A stretch of DNA of 64,000 bases from Prevotella melaninogenica (GCF_018127925.1 NZ_CP072348.1:255501-319500); one strand, 5' to 3'; counted from the stretch's first letter, positions 1-6,973 are shown. A program made the numbers and translations. The notes: a model not told the origin generated them from the letters alone.

Positions 1-1
1 A

Positions 2-175
2 GAGCAGGGCAGCAATGAGGTACATTTGGAGCGTTCACGTCAGGAGATAGCAGACTCGTTTGGTATCCAGAAGTTCTCCTTGCTTCGTGTTCTTTCTGAC
101 TTTGAGAAAGAGGGGGCGATAGAGATTCATGGACGAACAATCAAGATTCTGGATCGTAGGAAGATGTTGAAGTAA
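2..175 (+). CDS. Crp/Fnr-family transcriptional regulator, C-terminal fragment
   Basis: The window opens inside a gene; reading from base 2 gives 57 codons and a TAA at 173-175. The fragment is a winged helix-turn-helix end: RSRQEIADSFGI followed by SLLRVLSDFEKEGAI and a short wing (IEIHGRTIKIL). This is the layout of the Crp/Fnr DNA-binding domain, in which the second helix reads the operator and the wing follows. The N-terminal cyclic-nucleotide-binding-like sensor domain lies outside the window, so its ligand cannot be judged. It sits 49 bp upstream of an antiporter gene on the same strand; whether they share a transcript is unknown. Confidence 0.8.
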   Translation, partial: EQGSNEVHLERSRQEIADSFGIQKFSLLRVLSDFEKEGAIEIHGRTIKILDRRKMLK

Positions 176-224
176 GTGTTCTATCCCTTAAGTGTATTTT
201 ATTTATTCTATATTTTAAGAATTA

Positions 225-1160
225 ATGTTACTGAATATTTTATTTATAGTCGTGGGTATAGCCCTCGTTTTATGGGGTGCTGACCGCTTGACAGATGGTG
301 CTGTGGCTGTAGCTGAGAAGATGAAGATGCCGCAAATAGTAATAGGATTGACAATTGTCGCAATGGGTACAAGTATGCCTGAGTTCTGTGTAAGTTTTAT
401 TTCTGCATTGAAGGGGACATCAGACTTGGCAGTAGGTAATATTGTTGGTTCCAACATCTTTAATGCTTTACTCATTGTTGGTGTGTCGGCATTGGTGGCA
501 CCGATGACGATTATGGAGACAACGGTAAGAAAGGATATTCCTTTTGCACTTGTAGCATCAGCTTTGTTGTTGATAATGTGTCTCGATGGAGATATTAGTA
601 GGCTTGATGCTGGTATTCTCTTTGTGATGTTCCTTATCTTTATGTATATGACACTTAAAGGTGCTAAGAAGCAAGGAGCGGATGCTGAAGAGGCTATAGA
701 GGGTGAAGGAAAGAAGCCGATGGCTACTTGGTTATCTGTTGTATGGATTCTTGTCGGATTACTTTGTTTGATAGGAGGAAGTAACTTGTTTGTAGAAGGG
801 GCTACGGCTGTTGCAACAAATCTTGGTGTGTCAGAGGCTGTGATAGGTTTAACAATCGTGGCAGGAGGAACTTCTCTTCCTGAATTGGCAACAAGTGTTG
901 TGTCAGCTCGTAAAGGGAATAGCGGTATTGCCATAGGGAATGTACTCGGTTCTAATGTGTTTAACATTCTTGCAATCCTTGGTATTACGGGTATGATAAC
1001 CCCAATGACATTGAAAGGTATTACTTATATAGACCTTTCTATGCTGGTTATCTCAATCATGCTTGTATGGCTCTTCTCGTTTACGAAGTACAAGATTGAA
1101 CGCTGGGAGGGAGCTGTGCTTACGGCTGTGTTTGTAGGTTATATCTACTCCTTATTATAA
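225..1160 (+). CDS. Calcium/sodium antiporter (CaCA family, YrbG-like)
   Basis: A 311-residue inner-membrane exchanger expected to swap Ca2+ for Na+ (or K+/H+). The two inverted alpha repeats that form the ion path are clear: GTSMPE at about 48-53 with GNIVGSNIFN at 71-80, and GGTSLPE at 214-220 with GNVLGSNVFN at 238-247. About ten hydrophobic segments are present, split by a charged cytoplasmic loop at about 145-167 (KGAKKQGADAEE). Length and layout match bacterial YrbG/ECM27 members. The ATG start gives an N-terminus beginning in the first membrane helix, as usual for the family. The ion pair transported cannot be read from sequence alone. Confidence 0.9.
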   Translation: MLLNILFIVVGIALVLWGADRLTDGAVAVAEKMKMPQIVIGLTIVAMGTSMPEFCVSFISALKGTSDLAVGNIVGSNIFNALLIVGVSALVAPMTIMETTVRKDIPFALVASALLLIMCLDGDISRLDAGILFVMFLIFMYMTLKGAKKQGADAEEAIEGEGKKPMATWLSVVWILVGLLCLIGGSNLFVEGATAVATNLGVSEAVIGLTIVAGGTSLPELATSVVSARKGNSGIAIGNVLGSNVFNILAILGITGMITPMTLKGITYIDLSMLVISIMLVWLFSFTKYKIERWEGAVLTAVFVGYIYSLL

Positions 1161-1304
1161 TACATTCTTTGGCTTATCAAAGGGAGCTTTTGCGTTCTAC
1201 CCTAGCTCATCTCCCTATATAATAAAAGGTGTTTATTCGGCTTATTAAATTACGGTAGAAGGCTTACAATCATATTTCTTATCTTTCACAAACCGTATCC
1301 TTTA

Positions 1305-1340
1305 CTCCCCCTCTCTGTTGAGAGAGGCTGGGAGGTGAGG
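1305..1340. repeat. GC-rich REP-like palindrome (CCCCTCTCT/AGAGAGG)
   Basis: An inverted repeat CCTCTCT-gttg-AGAGAGG followed by ctgggaggtgagg. Related GC-rich hairpins with the same trailing GGGNGGTGAGG-like tail occur at 40816-40851 and 56296-56340, and the hairpins after the cassette lipoproteins look like relatives. It is probably one copy of a genome-wide intergenic palindrome family. Confidence 0.6.
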
Positions 1341-1384
1341 ATGTTTTTTCCCTCAATTTATTCTTTTATTCCACATTTTCTTTT

Positions 1385-1392
1385 TACCTTTG
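1385..1392 (+). promoter_or_regulatory. Cassette A promoter -7 box
   Basis: TACCTTTG matches the Bacteroidetes -7 consensus TAnnTTTG. Identical boxes stand at the same place in cassettes B, C and D. Only 4 bp separate the box from the GTG of the leader ORF, so the transcript would be nearly leaderless for that ORF. Confidence 0.75.
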
Positions 1393-1396
1393 CGCC

Positions 1397-1555
<159 letters not shown>

Positions 1556-1610
1556 TCATATCTTTTTTCTTCCAGCCTACGCGCGCGCGAAGCGTGGCGT
1601 AACCCTTGTA

Positions 1611-1649
1611 AACAAAGGACTTCACGGAGTTTCCTTTGTTCGCTTTTTT
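1611..1649 (+). terminator. Terminator-like hairpin in the cassette A leader
   Basis: AACAAAGGA (1611-1619) pairs with TCCTTTGTT (1632-1640), then CGC and six T. This is the form of an intrinsic terminator, yet it lies about 280 bp before the cassette's structural genes. It is conserved in all four copies. A second inverted repeat, CAGGCAG/CTGCCTG at 1768-1795, follows in the leader. Attenuation is inferred from position and shape only. Confidence 0.6.
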
Positions 1650-1926
1650 GTGCTCGTTTGCGAGCAGGCTAAAAGGCAAAATAAGAAACGTTTAACGACT
1701 GAATTTACCACAATAATTCATCTTAATTCTCTAATTAAAGTTTGTTTTCTCTCGTTGATTTCTCGGGCAGGCAGTGGTAATGCGCTGTCTGCCTGTAGAG
1801 GGGGAGAGGGCAGACCGTTAGAAGGGATAGACGAGAAGGCTATCAGGATGTATATAATAAAAGGTGAGCAACAAAGCCACATAATAGAGAGTAGATAACA
1901 ACTATTTTTAATCAAATCAAAAAGCA

Positions 1927-2133
1927 ATGAGAAAGAAACAAGAAAAGAAAGATTATTCTGCACCACGTTGCATGATAATCCAAGTAAGCGAAACCACTTA
2001 TTTGATGGACAGTTCTTTCCCTGGTCAGCACAACCCAGCTCAGTCAGGCGGAACCTTTGGTGATGCTAAGCAGGCTCCAAGCTGGATGACTGAAAGCGAA
2101 GAAGCAACAGAGCATTCTTCATGGGAAGACTAA
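1927..2133 (+). CDS. Small acidic conserved protein of cassette A (68 aa)
   Basis: A 68-residue protein with no family I recognise. It starts with a basic stretch (MRKKQEKK) and carries APRCMIIQVSE, SFPGQHNPAQ and an acidic end finishing SSWED. Near-identical copies stand at the same place in cassettes B and D; C has a diverged 70-residue homologue that keeps the AP-C-I-QVSE core, SQHNP and the AWED end. There is no signal peptide or lipobox. It begins about 370 bp after the leader ORF and ends 55 bp before the lipoprotein gene. Conservation over four copies, including protein-level substitutions (S/T, F/Y), argues that it is a real gene. Similar short acidic ORFs are common before Prevotella surface-protein genes. 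Confidence 0.75.
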   Translation: MRKKQEKKDYSAPRCMIIQVSETTYLMDSSFPGQHNPAQSGGTFGDAKQAPSWMTESEEATEHSSWED

Positions 2134-2188
2134 CAGAGAGTTATTAACAAAGTAAAGAAAACAAAATCACAAAAAGAAGAAACAGACA

Positions 2189-3757
2189 ATGAAAAAGAAA
2201 TTATTTAAGACCTGCCTGTTATCATTCGCAGCTTTCTGCGGGCTCACATTCTCGTTTGCATCCTGTGCCAATGAAGACGTAGCGCAGAACCCAAACAACA
2301 CAGATAACGATAAGAACCTGACGACCTTCACAGCGGGTGACCCTTCAACGCGCACCTCAATGGAGAGCGACGGCAAGTTCTTTTGGGAAGCAGGCGACAA
2401 GATTTGGGTAAAAGACGATGATGGTACATGGCAACAAAGCAGCAACGCCCCTACAGCAAAGACAGATAACTTTAAGTTCAAAGTGCCTGGCACTTACACA
2501 GCCCACACGTCATACGAGGTTTACTACCCAGGTAAGAATGGTAGTCAGGACCAAGTAACCATCTCTGCTAACCAGAGTCAAGCAGAGCCAAACACTACAG
2601 CTCACTTCGGTGCAGCAGGCGATTGCGGTATGGCAACAGCAACTAAAGTGCCAGGAAAACAGCAGTTCGCTTTTACCCTTGACCATAAGGCTGCATATCT
2701 CCTCTTCTTGCCACGCACGAGCAACACTGTTTTGCATAAATGTTACCTAACCAAAGTAGAGGTAAATTCTGACAATGATATTACCGATACTTACACCCTT
2801 GACCCAACAACAGGCGAACTCACAGGCACAGGTACAGGCAAGCAGATTGTTCTCACGACAAAGGGTAGCGGAACATTTGCTAACGGTTTTCCTTTAACGA
2901 ATAATGCAACAAGTGCCGCTACCAATGGTTCTTACGTAGTTATAAAGCCAGGCACCCATATACTCAAGATACGTTATTGGGTGAAAGACGTTGCAACAAA
3001 CGTAGAGGGAACAATAACCAAGACATTAGCATCAGCTACCTACGAACAAAACAAGTATTATAACATCACTGCAAACCTTAATGTACATGATTACGACGGC
3101 GACCATTATTACATGTGGGACGCCAGGAAACAATACTGGAAAGGTCACGAATGGTGGTCAGCCAATAAAGACCAGCCAGTGTTGAACGGTAACAGTAACG
3201 GCAACTACGCCCAGAGCAACGCTGACTCTCGTTACTACAACACAAGTTACCCAGGTTACGGCAAAAGCAACCCCGCTACTCACACATCATGCAAAGACCT
3301 TCCCAATGCTAACGAGCTGTCTTGGTATTGCATGTACGGCGATCCTCGTTGGGATGCAGACGAATTATGGACAACTATGGGTCATTTATATAAAGGTGGT
3401 ATGTGGTTTAAGAAGAAGTCCGTATTACAGACAGAGCATCATTACGACACCGAGAAATCTGCCGACGGTTCAACCGACTTGCGTACAACATACAAGCAAT
3501 ATAGGAACAGCAATAGTAGTATTAAAAACTCAGGCCTCCCTTCCGCCACCGATGCAGGTAATTACTTCTACCTGCCCGCCTTGGGTCAGTACGGCTCTGG
3601 TCAGCTGTACAGCGTTGGCTACACCGGCAACTATTGGTCGTCAAGTGCTTACCCGTTTAGCAGCGACGACGCGTACGGCCTGAGCTTCGGCAGTGGCATC
3701 GTCCTCGTGATCTTCGGCGGCCGCGACAACGGGTACAGGGTCGGCGGGTTCGAGTAG
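2189..3757 (+). CDS. Fimbrillin-like lipoprotein A with variable C-terminal domain
   Basis: A 522-residue exported lipoprotein. The signal peptide (MKKKLFKTCLLSF...) ends in the lipobox FASC with Cys26 as lipid anchor. Residues about 30-300 have the Thr/Ser/Gly-rich beta-sandwich look of fimbrillin/Mfa-like proteins (TFTAGDPSTRTSM, FWEAGDKIWVKDD, KFKVPG, VYYPG). From about 300 (HYYMWDA) a second domain begins with WYCMYGDPRWDADELW near 379-394 and ends in a C-type-lectin-like tail with YWSSSAYP, as in Fibrobacter-major-domain (TIGR02145-like) proteins. Residues 465-522 are the hypervariable segment. Paralogues are at 9081, 20192 and 41693. It probably sits on the outer surface; its ligand is unknown. 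Confidence 0.85.
   Translation: MKKKLFKTCLLSFAAFCGLTFSFASCANEDVAQNPNNTDNDKNLTTFTAGDPSTRTSMESDGKFFWEAGDKIWVKDDDGTWQQSSNAPTAKTDNFKFKVPGTYTAHTSYEVYYPGKNGSQDQVTISANQSQAEPNTTAHFGAAGDCGMATATKVPGKQQFAFTLDHKAAYLLFLPRTSNTVLHKCYLTKVEVNSDNDITDTYTLDPTTGELTGTGTGKQIVLTTKGSGTFANGFPLTNNATSAATNGSYVVIKPGTHILKIRYWVKDVATNVEGTITKTLASATYEQNKYYNITANLNVHDYDGDHYYMWDARKQYWKGHEWWSANKDQPVLNGNSNGNYAQSNADSRYYNTSYPGYGKSNPATHTSCKDLPNANELSWYCMYGDPRWDADELWTTMGHLYKGGMWFKKKSVLQTEHHYDTEKSADGSTDLRTTYKQYRNSNSSIKNSGLPSATDAGNYFYLPALGQYGSGQLYSVGYTGNYWSSSAYPFSSDDAYGLSFGSGIVLVIFGGRDNGYRVGGFE
3581..3757 (+). other. Candidate DGR-type variable region, cassette A
   Basis: From TTGGGT to the stop codon the four lipoprotein genes agree at silent sites but differ at the first two bases of many codons ending in C. 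Upstream of TTGGGT the copies differ at ordinary synonymous sites instead (ctgccc, ttgccc, ctacct, cttcct). This boundary and the NNC pattern fit adenine-directed mutagenesis of AAC codons copied from a template repeat. No template is found in the window. Confidence 0.65.
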
Positions 3758-3777
3758 TCCTAAAAGCCCCACCCCGA

Positions 3778-3797
3778 CCCTCCCCAAAAGGGGAGGG
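3778..3797. repeat. Hairpin CCCTCCCC-AAAA-GGGGAGGG after the variable region
   Basis: A perfect 8-bp stem with a 4-nt loop begins 21 bp after the lipoprotein stop, behind a conserved tcctaaaagccccacccc block. The same hairpin follows all four variable regions (loop AAAA in A-C, GAAA in D). The 8-bp stem/4-nt loop resembles the target-site hairpin of the Bordetella phage DGR. It could also be a REP-like element or a transcription terminator. Confidence 0.8.
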
Positions 3798-3835
3798 AGC
3801 CTAACAGGATAAGGGAGGATGAGAGGCAAAGGAAA

Positions 3836-4053
3836 ATCTAACCCGTTGCAAGAAAATTTATAACCCGTTAGAAATTTATGGGGAACGTGTTAGCGAGAAA
3901 TTTCTAACAGGTTAGAATTTTACAGGGAACGTGTTAGCGAGAAATTTCTGACGGGTCGGAAGAAAATTTCTCTACGGTGAGAAATTTACGTACCTACGGT
4001 TGGAAAGAAATTTTTCACAAAGGAAAATTTTCTTCTGACCGTAGGAAAATTTA
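3836..4053. repeat. Array of AT-rich palindromic repeats, cassette A
   Basis: Between the lipoprotein and the HU-like gene lie repeated units of the type GAAATTTCTAACGGGTTAGAAATTT, separated by ggggaacgtgttagcga. The array ends in a 22-bp inverted repeat running from CCTACGGTTGGAAAG to CTTCTGACCGTAGG. Related arrays sit at the same place in the other three cassettes, with different unit numbers. No coding potential is visible. Confidence 0.8.
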
Positions 4054-4296
4054 AAGGCCTCCTTTGTCTCTGAAAATAGATGACTGGAAGTTACAATTTT
4101 CTATAAACGGAAAAGCTATTATCTTGAAGACAAAGAAGGTTTCTAACCGGAAAAACAAAGAGAAAAACATTGACACAACAAACTGGATAAAACCTTATTC
4201 AGACGAGAACATGAAAAACGGAGAATAAACCATGGAACAAACCAAGGTGTAAATGCCGTAAAAACTTAAATATTTACTTTTAAAAACAAAACAATT

Positions 4297-4731
4297 ATGA
4301 AGATTAAACTTCAAAAGAAAAAGAATCCGCAAAAGCGGACGGAGGAAAAGTACTATGCTAATCCTGTAAATCTTGGTAAGAAGACCTTGCGAGACATTGC
4401 ACGCGACATTGCGGGGCGTTCTTCGCTGACACGTGGCGACATCGAAAACGTGCTGGCAAACTTTATGGATTGTCTGCCTCATTATCTCCGCGACGGCTTT
4501 AGCGTGCAGTTAGGAGAATTTGGCACGATGCGCCTGACATTGTCGAGCGAGGGAGCTGCGACGGAAAAGGCCTTTAAGACCGAGACGATTAAGCCACGCG
4601 TAACGTTTACGCCAGGTGTAGAGCTGAAAGCTGCGCTACGTGAGAACTCGTATGAAACAGTGAAGGAGGAAAAATCGGGCTCTGAGGAAGAAGGGGGCGG
4701 AAAGGGTCCCGGACCTTTGCCAGAAAGCTAA
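4297..4731 (+). CDS. HU-family DNA-binding protein of cassette A
   Basis: A 144-residue protein of the HU-related group (TIGR01201-like). It has a basic N-terminus (KIKLQKKKNPQKR), a helical dimer part with RDIAGRSSLTRGDIENVL at about 35-53, the HU-type turn QLGEFGTMRL at 71-80, and a flexible Gly/Pro/Glu tail from about 125. HU and IHF relatives bend DNA non-specifically or at structured sites. Its repeated placement directly after a palindrome array and a variable lipoprotein gene suggests a local role, such as recombination or transcription of the cassette; this is inference. The core is almost identical between copies, while the tail drifts. It ends about 40 bp before a strong terminator. 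Confidence 0.9.
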   Translation: MKIKLQKKKNPQKRTEEKYYANPVNLGKKTLRDIARDIAGRSSLTRGDIENVLANFMDCLPHYLRDGFSVQLGEFGTMRLTLSSEGAATEKAFKTETIKPRVTFTPGVELKAALRENSYETVKEEKSGSEEEGGGKGPGPLPES

Positions 4732-4770
4732 AAGGAGGGTTGTCTGTTAGGCAAAGATAAACAAAAAAGG

Positions 4771-4796
4771 AGGGTGTGTCAAAATTGACACACCCT
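4771..4796. terminator. Bidirectional terminator between HU A and the TlpA-like gene
   Basis: AGGGTGTGTCAA and TTGACACACCCT form a 12-bp perfect stem with a 2-nt loop, flanked by A-rich sequence on the left and CTCTTT on the right. It lies between convergent genes and can serve both. Confidence 0.85.
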
Positions 4797-4828
4797 CTTT
4801 CCTATTTGTTCTACCTTCTGTTTTTTAC

Positions 4829-5665
4829 TTATTTTAGCTTTTCTGCCAGTACGTCTAGCAGTTTCTGCTCTCTGAGGTCCATGGCTACAATCTTTCCTTC
4901 TGGGTCAAGGAGAAAATTGGAAGGGATGCTGCGGATACCATACATTGCGGATGCTGCCGACTCCCAACCTTTGAGGTCTGACATCTGAGGCCAAGTCATG
5001 CCTAACTTCTCAACAGCGGCTGACCATTGCAGCTTCTTGTTGTCGAAGCTGATGCCGATAATCTCCAGACCTTTGTCTTTGAAACGCTTGTAAGCCTCTA
5101 CGACATTTGGCATTTCTGCACGACATGGACCGCACCAGCTTGCCCAAAAGTCTACCAATACATACTTGCCTTTACCAACCCAATCGCTTAGCTTTACCTG
5201 CTTACCATTGAGGTCTTCCATAGTGAGGTCCTTATACATAGAACCAGGTTGACGCAATTTGTAAGACTCGAATAACTGTTTTGGCTTTGTCATTTCAGGC
5301 TCATTATAGTAGCCAGTGTTAGGATCGCAAAGTTCTTTCAACTCATCGAACTCAACGTCATACATAATCTTAGCAACGTATTTCGCTGGGAACTTTGTGT
5401 CTTTAAACTTCCTTGCAATCTCTAAGGCTGTATTCTTCTGTACATTGTAAAGAGAGTCGGCTTTTCCCATAATCTCATTCAACTTAGCCTTCTCTGCATC
5501 TGTGAAGGTTGTAGGATCTTTCTTGCCGAAAGCCTGATAGGCTGCCTCAAGTGATTTATACTGTGTCTCTATCTGAGACATTTTCTCTTCGTATGGCTTG
5601 ATGTCCTGTGCATTTGCAGTGAAAACAGTTGTAGCCAACGCTGTCATTAAAATAATCTTCTTCAT
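4829..5665 (-). CDS. TlpA/AhpC-TSA-type periplasmic thiol-disulfide oxidoreductase
   Basis: A 278-residue exported redox protein. It has a cleavable signal peptide (about 1-19, ending TANA), a helical N-terminal region (20-140) of the kind seen in Bacteroidetes TlpA proteins (DUF4369/helical linker type), and a thioredoxin domain from about 145. The active site is WCGPC at 177-181, and the cis-proline follows in RSIPSNF at about 245-251. It should reduce or oxidise cysteine pairs in the periplasm; the partner cannot be told. It is convergent with the cassette A HU gene and has its own -7 box 26 bp upstream of the start. Confidence 0.9.
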   Translation of the reverse strand: MKKIILMTALATTVFTANAQDIKPYEEKMSQIETQYKSLEAAYQAFGKKDPTTFTDAEKAKLNEIMGKADSLYNVQKNTALEIARKFKDTKFPAKYVAKIMYDVEFDELKELCDPNTGYYNEPEMTKPKQLFESYKLRQPGSMYKDLTMEDLNGKQVKLSDWVGKGKYVLVDFWASWCGPCRAEMPNVVEAYKRFKDKGLEIIGISFDNKKLQWSAAVEKLGMTWPQMSDLKGWESAASAMYGIRSIPSNFLLDPEGKIVAMDLREQKLLDVLAEKLK

Positions 5666-5690
5666 GTTATTTATTCTTTTGATAAGGCTA

Positions 5691-5698
5691 CAAAAGTA
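5691..5698 (-). promoter_or_regulatory. -7 box of the TlpA-like gene
   Basis: CAAAAGTA on the plus strand reads TACTTTTG on the minus strand, a match to TAnnTTTG, placed 26 bp before the ATG. Confidence 0.55.
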
Positions 5699-5728
5699 AT
5701 GAATTTCTGCTTATCACAATGGTAAATT

Positions 5729-5974
5729 ATGTTTTTTTATGCGTTTACGACCTTTTTATATGTAATTGGGAATGTCGAATATGCCATGAGCGCGAGTTTA
5801 ATGATGCTTTTATACCGCAATCATTTTGGAAATACAAGTGGTGTACCAGTAGAGCCAACTAATCCTAAACCTGGTGACAGAGGAGAGTCAGGTGGAGTAG
5901 AAGGTTTTGAAGCAAAAGAAAACGAATGGGCGAAATTGCATTCACTCCTTGGGAAGATTAAGCTTCTATGGTAA
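5729..5974 (+). CDS. Hypothetical small protein (81 aa), doubtful
   Basis: An ORF of 81 codons with no family I recognise. The first 35 residues are hydrophobic; the rest is a Pro/Gly/Glu-rich tail (PTNPKPGDRGESGG) ending in a lysine- and leucine-rich segment (SLLGKIKLLW). It faces away from the TlpA-like gene. The composition of the second half (residues about 28-70) recalls the small acidic Prevotella proteins that end in Trp-rich tails, so an internal ATG may be the real start or it may be a decayed relative. No clear ribosome-binding site precedes the first ATG. It may be non-coding. Confidence 0.3.
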   Translation: MFFYAFTTFLYVIGNVEYAMSASLMMLLYRNHFGNTSGVPVEPTNPKPGDRGESGGVEGFEAKENEWAKLHSLLGKIKLLW

Positions 5975-6135
5975 AAGAGCAATATATTTTTAGTCACGTC
6001 TAAACTTATATTGTATATAACTTAAGTGTGTTAGAATACTGATTCTATCGACAGACAGAGCGCCTGTTCTTGTAGTTCAGTGTTTTAACACACTTTTCTT
6101 TTCTATAGAAGTTAGGTTGTTTGGATAAAAATGTG

Positions 6136-6143
6136 TACCTTTG
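6136..6143 (+). promoter_or_regulatory. -7 box of the queuosine transporter operon
   Basis: TACCTTTG matches TAnnTTTG and stands 17 bp before the preQ1 aptamer, placing the transcript start just ahead of the riboswitch. Confidence 0.75.
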
Positions 6144-6160
6144 CAGCCACTTAATTAAAT

Positions 6161-6195
6161 AGGGGTACTTGATCAACCCCCTTTAACAAAACAAG
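6161..6195 (+). promoter_or_regulatory. preQ1-I riboswitch
   Basis: The 35-nt element has stem AGGGG/CCCCU, a loop with CUUG, the unpaired C before CCCC that pairs with preQ1 in known structures, and the A-rich tail UUUAACAAAACAAG. This tail is almost the same as that of the Thermoanaerobacter tengcongensis class I aptamer. Loop CUUG can pair with the 3' CAAG to make the pseudoknot. The tail ends 3 nt before the ATG of the transporter gene, so ligand binding should hide the translation start. The downstream genes (preQ1 transporter and QueF) agree. Confidence 0.92.
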
Positions 6196-6198
6196 ACA

Positions 6199-6891
6199 AT
6201 GACAAAAAGTAAACAACAAGTGAGTGTGCTGTTTATGCTTTTCAGCATCCTCTTTTGCGTTTGCCTTATTGCGGCAAACATCCTCGAGACAAAGCAAATC
6301 TCTGTGTTAGGTATCTCATTGACAGGTGGACTCATCGTCTTCCCTATCTCCTACATCATCAACGACTGTGTTTGTGAGGTATGGGGATTCCAAAAAGCGC
6401 GTCTGTTGATATGGACGGGCTTTGCGATGAACTTCTTCTTTGTGGCAATGGGTGCGTTGTGTGATTGGATTCCAGGTGCCCCTTATTGGACTAATGAAGC
6501 AGGTTTCCATGCTATCTTTGGTTTGGCTCCACGTGTGGCAGCAGCCTCTTTCGTTGCTTTCATTGTAGGTTCATTCGCTAATGCCTATGTGATGAGTAAG
6601 ATGAAGATTCGCGATAAGGGACGTAACTTCTCATTGCGTGCAATTCTTAGTACTATTGTGGGTGAGAGTTTCGACTCAGTTATCTTCTTCCCATTGGCAT
6701 TAGGGGGTGTTGTTCCAACAGAAGAACTCCCTAAGCTCATGCTTTGGCAGGTATTATTGAAGACAGTTTATGAGGTTATCGCTCTTCCAATCACCATTCG
6801 TATAGTAAAGGCTTTGAAGAAACATGAGGGAGAAGATGCTTACGATAATGATGTAAACTATAGTATTTGGAAGATATTTGCATTAAGTTAA
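6199..6891 (+). CDS. yhhQ: Queuosine precursor transporter (VUT/YhhQ family)
   Basis: A 230-residue membrane protein with about six to seven hydrophobic segments. Family signs are the early NILETKQI and GGLIVFPISYIINDCVCEVWGF stretch and the later SFANAYVMSKMK and GESFDSVIFFPLA segments, typical of YhhQ/COG1738. It imports preQ0/preQ1 (or related deazapurines) for tRNA queuosine synthesis. The preQ1 riboswitch ends directly before the start codon and queF follows 82 bp downstream, so function is supported by sequence, regulation and neighbours. queC, queD and queE are not in this window. Confidence 0.95.
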   Translation: MTKSKQQVSVLFMLFSILFCVCLIAANILETKQISVLGISLTGGLIVFPISYIINDCVCEVWGFQKARLLIWTGFAMNFFFVAMGALCDWIPGAPYWTNEAGFHAIFGLAPRVAAASFVAFIVGSFANAYVMSKMKIRDKGRNFSLRAILSTIVGESFDSVIFFPLALGGVVPTEELPKLMLWQVLLKTVYEVIALPITIRIVKALKKHEGEDAYDNDVNYSIWKIFALS

Positions 6892-6903
6892 ATAAAACAC
6901 AAG

Positions 6904-6954
6904 TTAAGCCAATAACGTTTATTGCACATTAGGGTACTAAACTTATTGGCTTAA
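6904..6954 (+). terminator. Inverted repeat between the transporter gene and queF
   Basis: TTAAGCCAATAA (6904-6915) and TTATTGGCTTAA (6943-6954) are perfect 12-bp complements with a 27-nt loop, followed by TTTCTTT. It may be a partial terminator or a processing hairpin that sets the level of queF relative to the transporter gene. Confidence 0.5.
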
Positions 6955-6973
6955 TTTCTTTAAAAAGAAGAAT

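Noticed and set aside
3836-4053. CRISPR array
   Set aside because: The units are irregular, partly overlapping palindromes with conserved, not unique, spacers; no cas genes are present in the window.
4297-4731. HU-like gene as the DGR accessory protein Avd
   Set aside because: Avd is a small four-helix-bundle protein; this sequence has the HU beta-arm turn (LGEFGT) and is HU-related, so I do not call it Avd.
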